Of a stretch of 64,000 nucleotides of DNA, positions 34,017-42,410 are shown in pieces. The notes beneath the pieces were generated by a model. That model had not been told where the DNA came from, did not search any database, and saw only the letters and a program-made list of their open reading frames with translations. The stretch lies in contig JAMOAW010000007.1 in assembly GCA_039908535.1 (NCBI GenBank), forward strand, positions 7,228 to 71,227, in the 5' to 3' direction. A program made the translations under genes and the position numbers. The stretch is from JAMOAW01 sp039908535. Lineage in GTDB: Bacteria > Pseudomonadota > Magnetococcia > Magnetococcales > JADFZT01. How positions within the stretch are numbered: the first letter of the stretch is position 1; the number at the start of each line of letters is the position of its first letter.

Positions 34017-35073
34017 AATCGACATTTCGCACCACTCCTCCCCTATTGCCTTGATTGTTGACGATGATCTTATGCAGCGTCTGCCCATGCGCGGATCTCT
34101 TCAACAAGCTGGTTTTCTAGTCAAGGAGGCTTCAAACGGTCAACAGGCGTTACAACTTTTTGATACTATTCAACCGGATATTGTTCTTTTGGATGTAATG
34201 ATGCCGGGGATGGATGGTTTTGCCACCTGTCAGGCCCTACGTCAAAAGCCAACCGGAAAAAATCTGCCCATATTAATGGTAACGGGCATGGACGATGTGG
34301 ATTCCATCAACCATGCCTATCAAGTTGGAGCGACCGATTTTATCACCAAACCAATCAACTGGGCTTTATTACCCTATCGAGTCCGCTATAGTTTTCGATC
34401 TAGTTTGGTGACCAAGGCCCTGGCGCAAAGCGAGTTAGACTTAATGGAATCTCGTTTAGAGATCATTCGCCGTTTGGGAAAGGCCTCGGAATTTCGTGAC
34501 AATGAAACTGGCAATCACATTTTACGCATGAGTAAATATGCCTTATTGATCGGAGAAGCGGCTGGTTTAGATGAAAAAAAAGGCGAAATTCTTCTCAATG
34601 CCGCCCCCATGCATGATGTCGGCAAAATCGGCACCCCCGATGCTATTCTTCTCAAGCCGGAAAAATTAACTGAGGAAGAAAAGATCAAAATGCGTGAACA
34701 TACCACCATAGGCGCGGAAATGCTGGCGGGTCATAAAAGCACTCTTTTATTGGCCGCCCAATCCATCGCTTTAACCCATCATGAAAGATGGGATGGTACG
34801 GGTTACCCTGTGGGACTGTCAGGAGAGGAGATTCCTCTCTTTGGCCGCATTTGTGCCATAGCCGATGTCTTCGACGCCCTCACCTCCAAACGCCCCTACA
34901 AAGAACCTTGGTCCGATTCCGAGGCTTATGATGAAATTATACGCTGTGCATCCACCCAATTTGATCCCGTTTTAGTGCGATGTTTCAGCTCAGTATTTTC
35001 TGATATTCTTGTTGTAAAAGATGAATATAAAGATACGCAAAAAAATGACAGAAAAGGTCACAACACGGATTAA
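34009..35073 (+). CDS. Response regulator with HD-GYP domain (c-di-GMP phosphodiesterase type)
   Basis: A 354-residue protein. The N-terminal receiver has I-V-D-D-D, the acceptor Asp in V-L-L-D-V-M-M-P-G-M-D-G and the K in F-I-T-K-P. After a helical linker comes an HD-GYP domain: H-I-L-R-M-S-K-Y, M-H-D-V-G-K-I-G (HD), H-H-E-R-W-D-G-T-G-Y-P (HHExxDGxGYP) and D-V-F-D-A-L-T-S-K-R-P-Y-K. HD-GYP proteins hydrolyse cyclic di-GMP to lower biofilm signals. The frame opens at a TTG (33994); the ATG at 34009 within the kinase end is the better start. Paired with the upstream hybrid kinase in a two-gene unit. Confidence 0.95.
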   Translation: MYKIDISHHSSPIALIVDDDLMQRLPMRGSLQQAGFLVKEASNGQQALQLFDTIQPDIVLLDVMMPGMDGFATCQALRQKPTGKNLPILMVTGMDDVDSINHAYQVGATDFITKPINWALLPYRVRYSFRSSLVTKALAQSELDLMESRLEIIRRLGKASEFRDNETGNHILRMSKYALLIGEAAGLDEKKGEILLNAAPMHDVGKIGTPDAILLKPEKLTEEEKIKMREHTTIGAEMLAGHKSTLLLAAQSIALTHHERWDGTGYPVGLSGEEIPLFGRICAIADVFDALTSKRPYKEPWSDSEAYDEIIRCASTQFDPVLVRCFSSVFSDILVVKDEYKDTQKNDRKGHNTD

Positions 35074-35347
35074 CAAAAAAAAAAATTCCTGATGGGCACT
35101 GGGCTCTGACTATTCTATACCTTATTCGTCAGACAAAAGTTTTTTTAGATGGCGAACCTCTTTACGGACAGACTCTATTTGAATTTACGACACAAGATAT
35201 CTATCGAATCAGGACAGGACTCCATTTTATTCTGTCCCACTGGAAAAAGAGGGGCATGGCGTCATTGAGGCTATTTTTTTGTAATAATTTCCTGTATGGT
35301 TGATATTTAGAGAGACTGGATAGATCTTTCCACCAAGGCATTTTAAT

Positions 35348-35887
35348 ATGGTATCTACTCAAGAGAAAATTTTACTTACCCACCCAGAAATCATGATGTT
35401 GATCGACAAACTGGCCGACCAACTTATTGCTCTGTTACCGCCCACCCCGGAATGGGTAATCGTTGGCATTCGTCGCGGGGGGGCAACCCTTGCCAAACAT
35501 TTACGCCAGCGTCTTAAGCATCTGGGACACGACCCAAAGATTGGTTTTCTGGATATCACCTTCTACCGTGACGACCTCAATACTGTTGGCCCCAATCCTT
35601 TAGTCGGAGCCACCGATTTGAGCATGGGTATTGACGACAAACAAATTATTTTGGTAGACGATGTTCTTTTTACCGGTCGCACCATTCGGGCGGCGTTAAA
35701 CGCTTTGTTCGATTATGGTCGCCCACAAAAGGTGGATCTTTTGGTGTTGGTGGACCGTAACCATCGACAATTGCCTATTCGATCCGATTTTCTGGGACTC
35801 GCCCTACCAGGGGGGGAGCGAGAGTCCATCAAGCTTTTAGAAAGTCGCAACGGGGAGTTGACCGTTGTCCGGCGTTTTCTCTCTTAA
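35348..35887 (+). CDS. pyrR: PyrR-type regulator/uracil phosphoribosyltransferase
   Basis: A 179-residue phosphoribosyltransferase-fold protein with the PRPP loop I-I-L-V-D-D-V-L-F-T-G-R-T-I-R-A-A-L, G-I-R-R-G-G near the N terminus and V-D-L-L-V-L-V-D-R-N-H-R-Q-L-P-I-R-S-D-F. These are PyrR features. In Gram-positives PyrR binds pyr mRNA to control attenuation; in proteobacteria its regulatory role is less certain. The 273-base upstream gap has no clear attenuator or PyrR-binding hairpin that I could identify. It is 15 bases before pyrB. Confidence 0.92.
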   Translation: MVSTQEKILLTHPEIMMLIDKLADQLIALLPPTPEWVIVGIRRGGATLAKHLRQRLKHLGHDPKIGFLDITFYRDDLNTVGPNPLVGATDLSMGIDDKQIILVDDVLFTGRTIRAALNALFDYGRPQKVDLLVLVDRNHRQLPIRSDFLGLALPGGERESIKLLESRNGELTVVRRFLS

Positions 35888-35902
35888 CATTTGGGAAAAT
35901 GA

Positions 35903-36880
35903 ATGATCTCAGGAAATTCTAGTTGGCCACATAAACACCTCCTCACGATGGAGGGACTGTCCCGTGAGGAGATCGGATCCATCCTGGACACCGCCGCCTC
36001 ACTTAGAGAAATCAACCGCCGCGATATTAAAAAAGTCCCTACCCTACGCGGTAAAACCATCATCAATCTTTTTTTCGAAAACTCCACCCGCACCCGAACC
36101 TCCTTTGAACTGGCTGGCAAACGCATGTCGGCTGATGTGATCAATATGTCGGCCTCATCCAGTTCGGTAGCAAAAGGAGAGACCTTATTGGATACCTTGG
36201 CCAATCTGCAAGCCATGAACCCCGATATTGTGGTGATTCGTCACCCGGATTCCGGTGCCCAGACCTTTTTGGCGCGCCATTTAAATACCGCCATCGTCAA
36301 TGCCGGAGATGGCCGCCATGAACACCCCACCCAATCTTTGCTGGATATTTTAACCATTGATGACAATCTACCCAGACTTGGACGGGTGAACTTTGAGGGT
36401 TTGATTGTGGCGGTCTGTGGCGACTCTTTACACTCTCGTGTGGCCCGCTCCAACGCCATCGCCTTAAAGACCATGGGGGCCACCGTTCGTTTTGTCGGTC
36501 CCCCCACCTTGATTCCCAGTCAAGCCCTGGAAGCCTTTGGCGTTGAGGTACACCACCGCATGGAGAGCGGTTTGGAGGGTGCAGATGTGGTGATGATGTT
36601 GCGTTTACAACGAGAGCGCATGAACTCGGCCTTTCTGCCCAGTGTACGAGAATATTTTGAATTTTGGGGTTTAAACCACCAGCGTCTGGCACTGGCCTCC
36701 CCCGAGGCCATTGTGATGCATCCTGGCCCCATGAATCGCGGTGTTGAAATTGCCTCAGCGGTGGCTGACGACATTGAGCGTACCGTTATTTTGGATCAAG
36801 TGGCCAATGGTCTGGCCGTGCGGATGGCGGTTTTGTATCGGCTGTGTGCTGGAAATCGATCAAGCCCAGGGTCGTCTTAA
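35903..36880 (+). CDS. pyrB: Aspartate carbamoyltransferase catalytic subunit
   Basis: The 325-residue enzyme joining carbamoyl phosphate and aspartate, the second step of UMP synthesis. It shows the carbamoyl-phosphate motif F-F-E-N-S-T-R-T-R-T-S-F-E, the loop S-S-S-S-V-A-K-G-E, H-P-T-Q-S-L-L-D-I (H-P-x-Q) and H-P-G-P-M-N-R-G near the end. No pyrI regulatory chain is present, fitting the pyrB-pyrC class in which ATCase can associate with dihydroorotase. Its stop is followed at once by a dispersed repeat, then pyrC. Confidence 0.97.
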   Translation: MISGNSSWPHKHLLTMEGLSREEIGSILDTAASLREINRRDIKKVPTLRGKTIINLFFENSTRTRTSFELAGKRMSADVINMSASSSSVAKGETLLDTLANLQAMNPDIVVIRHPDSGAQTFLARHLNTAIVNAGDGRHEHPTQSLLDILTIDDNLPRLGRVNFEGLIVAVCGDSLHSRVARSNAIALKTMGATVRFVGPPTLIPSQALEAFGVEVHHRMESGLEGADVVMMLRLQRERMNSAFLPSVREYFEFWGLNHQRLALASPEAIVMHPGPMNRGVEIASAVADDIERTVILDQVANGLAVRMAVLYRLCAGNRSSPGSS

Positions 36881-36882
36881 AA

Positions 36883-36998
36883 ATCAAGACATTGGGGGGC
36901 CCAGAACCGCCCCCCAATACCCCCCACTCTTTTTTTTTAATTCTTTAAAAAAAAAGAGTCTGGGAGATTCATCCCTCAGGATTTTGATTTTTTTATAT
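36883..36998 (+). repeat. Dispersed G/C-run hairpin repeat, copy G
   Basis: It starts 3 bases after the pyrB stop: CAAGACATTGGGGGGCCC, AGAACCGCCCCCCAATACC, T- and A-runs, GAGTCTGGGAGATTCATCCC and a TTTTGATTTTTT end. It is the same sense as copy C, with several mutations in the second stem. It divides pyrB from pyrC and may attenuate read-through. Confidence 0.75.
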
Positions 36999-37035
36999 TT
37001 TCATGACAATTTTACTTAGGTAAGCGGTTAAAAAA

Positions 37036-38343
37036 ATGACGACCACCCAAGAAACACCCTATTTATGTATTCGTGGCGGACGTGTGATAGATCCGACCAA
37101 TAATCGGGATGAAACCGCCGACCTTCTTGTACACAATGACCGTATTATAGCGATCGGTCGTCCTGAGATTCCTTCAAGATGTCACATGATTGAAGCCGAT
37201 GGTTTAATTGTTGCCCCAGGTCTGGTGGATATGCATGCTCATTTGCGTGAACCTGGGTTCGAATACAAAGAGACCATTGCCAGTGGTACAGCGGCGGCGG
37301 TAGCGGGAGGCATTACGTCGGTGGCCGCCATGCCCAATACCCACCCTGTCAACGACGATCCCAGCGTCACCAGTTATATTCTTGGCAAAGCTCGTGAAGC
37401 GGGTTTGGCGCGGGTTTGGCCAATTGGAGCCATTACACGCCATTTAAAAGGCCAAGAGCTGGCCGAAATCGGACTATTAAAAAAAGCCGGTTGCGTCGCT
37501 TTTTCTGATGACGGCAAACCAGTGGTGAATAGCGGTATTATGCGCCGCGCCATGGAATATTCTCGAGCGTTCGATGCCCTTCTCATTCAACACGCCGAAG
37601 ATCCCGCCTTGGTGGGGGAAGGGTGTGTCCACGAAGGGGCGGTGGCTTCCCGATTGGGTTTGCCGGGATATCCAGCAGTAGCCGAAGAGATTATAGTGGA
37701 GCGCGACATTCGTTTGGCGGCATTGACCCAAGCCCGCTATCATGTCGCCCATATTTCCACCGCTGGAGCGGTACATGCGGTTGAGCGGGCGCGTCAACAG
37801 GGGTTAGCGGTGAGTTGTGAGGTTACGCCACACCATTTTTCCCTCACCGATGACGAGCTAATCACTTACGACACCAATTTTAAAATGTCTCCACCGCTGC
37901 GTTCTGACCACCATCGCCAAGCACTGCTAGAGGGGTTGGCCCGTGGGGTAATTACCGTGATTGCCACAGACCATGCCCCTCACGATGTGGATAGCAAACA
38001 AGTGGAGTTTGGCTGTGCTGCCAATGGGGTCGTGGGCTTTGAGACCTTACTGGCGGTCAGTTTGGAACTCGTTGCAAAGGGTGTTTTGACTTTAATGCAG
38101 TGTTTGGCTGCGTTAACATGCAATCCCGCCCGCTTATTGGGCCTTGATGTAGGGACATTAACGCTTAATCGGCTAGCGGATATTGTTCTTTTTGATCCAA
38201 AGGCCGAATGGGTGGTGGATGCCCATGCCCTGCACGGTTTGGGGCGCAACACCTGTTTTCATGGTCGGCGCGTCACTGGACGGGTCAAAATGACCCTGGT
38301 GGGAGGACGCGTTGTTTATGTAGATGGTGCAAAAGGAGTTTAA
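37036..38343 (+). CDS. pyrC: Dihydroorotase
   Basis: A 435-residue amidohydrolase of the long (class I) type. The metal motif D-M-H-A-H-L-R-E-P-G, then A-M-P-N-T-H-P-V, H-A-E-D-P, H-I-S-T-A and the catalytic Asp in A-T-D-H-A-P-H are all visible. It cyclises carbamoyl aspartate to dihydroorotate. It is transcribed with pyrB and stops 3 bases before the pyrK-like gene. Confidence 0.96.
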   Translation: MTTTQETPYLCIRGGRVIDPTNNRDETADLLVHNDRIIAIGRPEIPSRCHMIEADGLIVAPGLVDMHAHLREPGFEYKETIASGTAAAVAGGITSVAAMPNTHPVNDDPSVTSYILGKAREAGLARVWPIGAITRHLKGQELAEIGLLKKAGCVAFSDDGKPVVNSGIMRRAMEYSRAFDALLIQHAEDPALVGEGCVHEGAVASRLGLPGYPAVAEEIIVERDIRLAALTQARYHVAHISTAGAVHAVERARQQGLAVSCEVTPHHFSLTDDELITYDTNFKMSPPLRSDHHRQALLEGLARGVITVIATDHAPHDVDSKQVEFGCAANGVVGFETLLAVSLELVAKGVLTLMQCLAALTCNPARLLGLDVGTLTLNRLADIVLFDPKAEWVVDAHALHGLGRNTCFHGRRVTGRVKMTLVGGRVVYVDGAKGV

Positions 38344-38346
38344 AAG

Positions 38347-39258
38347 ATGTCGACTGGGCCAATCCACCGGGGCGTGGCCCGGGTTCTTAGCAATCAGGCC
38401 TTACCGGGTTCTTGTTATCATTTGCGTCTATTCGCCCCAGAAGTTGCCCAAAGGGCCAGACCAGGTTCTTTTATACACCTCACCTGTCACCCTTCTTTAA
38501 CACTACCACGCCCCTTTTCTATTTTTAATGCCCAGCCGAATCGAGGCGAAATTTCCATTTTATACAAAGTAGTTGGCCAAGGAACGACCTTCATGGCCAA
38601 CTGGCAAGTCGGGAATGAAGTGGTTTATTTAGGACCTATTGGAAAGACTTTTTCTATTCCTGATTCGGTGCAAAGAGTCATTTTAATTGCCGGGGGCATT
38701 GGGGTAGCCCCATTGGAATTTTTAGCCAGCACCTGGATGGGTCAAGGGCGGGAAATTTTTTTATTTTGGGGGGTGGAGGGGGAAGCTCCTTTTGAATTAG
38801 GGCTATCCGATCATATTCTGCCAGGCTTTGAGGCCCCTTTTGCCCTGGAACCCATCCGTTGGCAGGAGTTAAATATACCAGCTCGATTGGCCTCTGTCAC
38901 CCGGAAAGAGGGATATTATTTGGGTTATGTGACCGATTTAGCCCGCCAATTTATCCAGGCATTGCCAACTATTGATCGTCGAACAACCGCGATTTATGCC
39001 TGTGGTCCCACCCCCATGTTGGCGGCCACTGCCCGTTTGGCCAAGCAGTTTCATCTTGGGGGAGAGCTCTCTTTGGAGGAGCGGATGGGGTGTGGTATTG
39101 GCGGTTGCGCGGGTTGCGTTGTACCTATTTGGCCCGATATTAAAAATAAACAAGAATGGAACTATCAACGAGTATGCGTAGATGGACCCGTTTTTGCCAT
39201 CGATCAGATGGCTTGGGAAGATGATCCACTTTTACATAATAAAGGAAAAACTCAATGA
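38347..39258 (+). CDS. pyrK: Dihydroorotate dehydrogenase electron transfer subunit (PyrK-like)
   Basis: A 303-residue ferredoxin-reductase-type flavoprotein: FAD motif R-P-F-S-I-F-N-A, nucleotide-binding G-G-I-G-V-A-P-L-E, C-G-P-T-P-M, and a C-terminal [2Fe-2S] motif C-G-I-G-G-C-A-G-C. It passes electrons from PyrD type 1B to NAD+. pyrD itself is not in this cluster, so it must be elsewhere or the partner is another enzyme. Last pyr gene; its TGA overlaps the EF-G paralogue start (ATGA). Confidence 0.9.
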   Translation: MSTGPIHRGVARVLSNQALPGSCYHLRLFAPEVAQRARPGSFIHLTCHPSLTLPRPFSIFNAQPNRGEISILYKVVGQGTTFMANWQVGNEVVYLGPIGKTFSIPDSVQRVILIAGGIGVAPLEFLASTWMGQGREIFLFWGVEGEAPFELGLSDHILPGFEAPFALEPIRWQELNIPARLASVTRKEGYYLGYVTDLARQFIQALPTIDRRTTAIYACGPTPMLAATARLAKQFHLGGELSLEERMGCGIGGCAGCVVPIWPDIKNKQEWNYQRVCVDGPVFAIDQMAWEDDPLLHNKGKTQ

Positions 39259-41342
39259 CCAATCCGTCTGATATAATGTCTATTCGCAATGTCATTTTGC
39301 TCGGACCTGGTGGTAGTGGCAAAACAACTCTGGCTGAATCTCTCTTTTTTAATGGCAAGGCGATCCAGCAATTGGGTTCTGTGGAGAGGGGTTCCACTGT
39401 TTTTAGTACAGAACCCGAAGAGGTCAGCCGTGGCATCACCATGACTTCTCATATTGGTCATCTCAGTTGGCGAGAAAATTTTTTTAATCTGATCGACACC
39501 CCTGGCTACATTGATTTTATTGAACCCATTCGAGCCGCGCTACAGGCCGTTGGTGGAGCGGTGATGCTTTTTTCTGGGGTGATGGGGGTAAAACCGGAAA
39601 ACGAACGCCTTTGGGGAATTTGTGAGGAGTTTCATCTACCGGTGATGGGTTTTATCAATAAGATGGACAAACCCAGGGCCGATTTTATCCGCACCTTAGG
39701 CCAGATAGAAACCACATTTAACAAAACCGTTTTGCCTGTCACCATTCCTATTGGCAGCGGGGAAGATTTTCGCGGCATAGTCGATCTCATTCCGCTAACC
39801 GCCTGGTCGGCCAAAGAGGGGGTTTTTACCCAAATTGATCTTCCAGAGGAGTCTCGCGCCGATGCCATACATTATCGCACCCAATTGATTGAAAAAATCG
39901 TGGAACTAGACGATGATCTTTTGGAAAAATATTTAGAAGAGGGGATAGAACCAGAAGAGGCCGAGCTACACCGTTGCCTTAAAGAGGCGCTCCTTACCCG
40001 CCGATTGTTGGTGGTATTTTGTGGTTCGGGCCTGGCAAATATTGGCGTTCGGGCCTTGGCCAACGGTATCTCCTATTATTTACCGAGCCCCGGGGATAAA
40101 CATAACATTCACAATCCGCAAGCTGGTTGCCACATGAACGATACGCAGCAAAAAATGACCCGCCTGCCGGAGATTACGAGCCCCTTTTCTGGAGTAGTTT
40201 TTAAAACCACCATTGACCCTTTTTCAGGTCGTCTTTCCATATTGCGGGTCTATTCTGGCATTTTAGAAGCGGATAAACCCCTCTTTAACAGCAGCCGGGA
40301 TATTAAAGAAAAGGGCGGTCATCTTTATAGATTACAGGGCAAGCAGTTGATTCCTGTTGATCGATTGAACGCGGGAGAGATGGGTGCCATGGCCAAACTT
40401 GAACATACCCGCACTGGGGATACGCTGTGTGCGATAGATGACCCTATTTTATTCAAGCCGGTAGCCTATTTAGAGCCAATCCTCTCATTTGCCGTTGAAG
40501 TAGAGGGCAAAACCGAAGAGAAAGTAGCGACAGGTCTATTAAAGCTGACAGAAGAAGACCCCACCCTCCATTTTTTCCGCAATTCCGAAACCAACGAGAT
40601 GATTTTATCTGGCATGGGTCAGACCCATTTAACCATAACTTTGGAGCGTTTAAAGCGCAAATTTGGGGCCAGCGCGACACTTAAAACCCCCCAAGTCCCC
40701 TACCGAGAGACCATCACCACCTTTGCTCGTGTGCAGGGCAAACTAAAAAAACAGAGTGGTGGACGGGGTCAATATGGAGATTGTTGGATTGAGATGGAAC
40801 CGTTACCAAGAGGGCGTGGATTTGAATTTGAAGACCGCATCGTCGGTGGTGCCATTCCCAGACAATTTATTCCCTCTGTTGAGAAAGGTATTCGTGAAGT
40901 GATGGATGTGGGGATCATTGGCGGTTATCCGGCGGTGGATTTTAAAGTCTCCTTGGTTGATGGCACCTATCATACTGTGGATTCATCGGACAACGCTTTT
41001 CGTGTTGCTGGGGCTATGGCCTTTAAAAAGGGCATGGAAGTTGGCAAGGCCGTGTTGTTGGAACCCATTATGGCCATAGAGGTCTCGACACCTGACGATG
41101 TATTAGGGGATGTTATTGGCGATTTAAACAGTCGACGCGGCAAAATTACTGGCATGATTCCCAAGCCCAGTGGTCAAACGGTCACTGCGGAGGTTCCCAT
41201 GGCCGAAGTGTTGGATTATGGCAACGTGTTAAACGGCTTAACTTCTGGTCGTGGTTTGTATACCATGCGGGTTTTGACCTACCAAGAGGTACCGAGTCAT
41301 ATTTCGAGGTTGGTGTTAGACAAAAGGAAAAAAGAGCTCTAA
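39255..41342 (+). CDS. Elongation factor G paralogue (EF-G2-like GTPase)
   Basis: A 695-residue translational GTPase. G1 is G-P-G-G-S-G-K-T-T (not the A-H-I-D-A-G-K of standard EF-G), G2 R-G-I-T-M-T, G3 D-T-P-G-Y-I-D-F and G4 N-K-M-D. Domains II to V follow, including the domain IV G-R-G-Q-Y-G-D and R-G-x-I-x-G-M segment (SRRGKITGM). The G-P-G-G-S-G-K type G1 is characteristic of the EF-G2/FusA2-like subgroup, whose exact function is unclear. It starts within the stop of pyrK, so it is translationally coupled to the pyrimidine operon. Ribosomal protein genes are not nearby, further suggesting it is not the housekeeping EF-G. Confidence 0.88.
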   Translation: MTNPSDIMSIRNVILLGPGGSGKTTLAESLFFNGKAIQQLGSVERGSTVFSTEPEEVSRGITMTSHIGHLSWRENFFNLIDTPGYIDFIEPIRAALQAVGGAVMLFSGVMGVKPENERLWGICEEFHLPVMGFINKMDKPRADFIRTLGQIETTFNKTVLPVTIPIGSGEDFRGIVDLIPLTAWSAKEGVFTQIDLPEESRADAIHYRTQLIEKIVELDDDLLEKYLEEGIEPEEAELHRCLKEALLTRRLLVVFCGSGLANIGVRALANGISYYLPSPGDKHNIHNPQAGCHMNDTQQKMTRLPEITSPFSGVVFKTTIDPFSGRLSILRVYSGILEADKPLFNSSRDIKEKGGHLYRLQGKQLIPVDRLNAGEMGAMAKLEHTRTGDTLCAIDDPILFKPVAYLEPILSFAVEVEGKTEEKVATGLLKLTEEDPTLHFFRNSETNEMILSGMGQTHLTITLERLKRKFGASATLKTPQVPYRETITTFARVQGKLKKQSGGRGQYGDCWIEMEPLPRGRGFEFEDRIVGGAIPRQFIPSVEKGIREVMDVGIIGGYPAVDFKVSLVDGTYHTVDSSDNAFRVAGAMAFKKGMEVGKAVLLEPIMAIEVSTPDDVLGDVIGDLNSRRGKITGMIPKPSGQTVTAEVPMAEVLDYGNVLNGLTSGRGLYTMRVLTYQEVPSHISRLVLDKRKKEL

Positions 41343-41354
41343 GAAAAAAAAGAT

Positions 41355-41384
41355 ATTTGGGGGGCAATTTTTTGCCCCCCAAAT
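41355..41384 (+). terminator. Terminator after the pyr/EF-G operon
   Basis: ATTTGGGGGGCA, a T-loop and TGCCCCCCAAAT form a 12-bp G/C stem 12 bases after the EF-G2 stop. The stem resembles the G-run hairpins of the dispersed repeat but has no other part of it. Confidence 0.75.
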
Positions 41385-41451
41385 GTTTTCACCCATCGTC
41401 TTAATCAACACATTTAAACTGTATAATAAATTTTAATGTCTCGGAAAAACG

Positions 41452-41571
41452 AACAAAACCTTGGGAGGCGGAGCACCGTCTCCCAAGGTTCTTAAAAAAA
41501 AGAGGGGGTCTGGGGGATTCATCCCCCAGGGTTTAGCCTTTGATTTTTTTTACTTATAGGGCATTATATTC
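41452..41571 (+). repeat. Dispersed G/C-run hairpin repeat, copy H
   Basis: First stem ACCTTGGGAGGCGG with CCGTCTCCCAAGGT, then GAGGGGGTCTGGGGGATTC and ATCCCCCAGGGTTTAGCC, T-run and GGGCATTATATTC end. Family features in plus sense are complete. Confidence 0.8.
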
Positions 41572-42410
41572 ATAATAAACAAAATAAAACATGAGTCTTT
41601 CTATGTAAATGGCACTTATATTGCATAAACAATATAATTATTTCCCAAGCTTCCTACAAAAATAATTCTTGATTTCCTTCTTGAATGATGCAAAGATGTG
41701 ACAGTGTGAATGCAAACATCACACAGTTTGGAGAGACAAAGAAGACAAAACCAAACATATTTCCATACAAAAAATGGATAAAATGGAAAATATCCGAGGA
41801 ACTGACATTTTATTTTTTGCCTTGACATCACCACCTAAACTTTATTAGAATTTGAAATGGTAAAGATTAAGTCTAGTTTTTTTCTGAAAAATCAATGCAA
41901 TATTTAACTACATACCAATTTCATTGGTAAAAGCACTCCTATTTGTAAATGAAATCAAGATACAACATGGTATAAATTTTCCTGTTTAGATGGATGTTAT
42001 GATTAAAATAGAGTAAAAAAACGACATGAAAATACAAAAAAATTATGATTATAACCAAACAGAAACACAAAAAAAAAAATGCAAGACAAACTTTCTCAAG
42101 CATTTTAATTGATCTAAATAGCCATTAAGATTTAAAAAAGTTTGCCATTTAACGATGCTTGGCCAAACGCGATGAACAAAAGAGGGTATACCACGATGAA
42201 TCACACAATAATCAACTCAACCATTGCGTTATGGGAGGGCGCTGAGCAAAAACATCGTGACGCATTAGGAAATAGAGAGAAAAAACGAGTAACTGAGTGT
42301 CAATAAAAAGAGATCTTTTTTTGACATTAAAGGTCAATCGACCAAATCTAACAAAATGCCAGTAAATCTAAAATAATAGACAAAATTTTTGAAAGGGAGT
42401 TAAGTTTTAT
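41572..42410. other. Long AT-rich region upstream of the giant RTX gene
   Basis: About 840 bases without a convincing gene. It contains TTGACA at 41822-41827 with a weak TTAGAA -10 after 17 bases, and TTGACA at 42321-42326 with AATCTA after 18 bases, 60 bases before the RTX start, the better promoter candidate. A 36-codon ATG frame (42196-42306, MNHTIINSTIALWEG...) has a GAGGG upstream but no recognisable family. Length and low GC suggest a complex regulatory region. Confidence 0.45.

Noticed and set aside
35074..35347. PyrR-controlled attenuator ahead of pyrR
   Set aside because: I could not find a terminator/anti-terminator pair or a conserved PyrR-binding loop in the gap.
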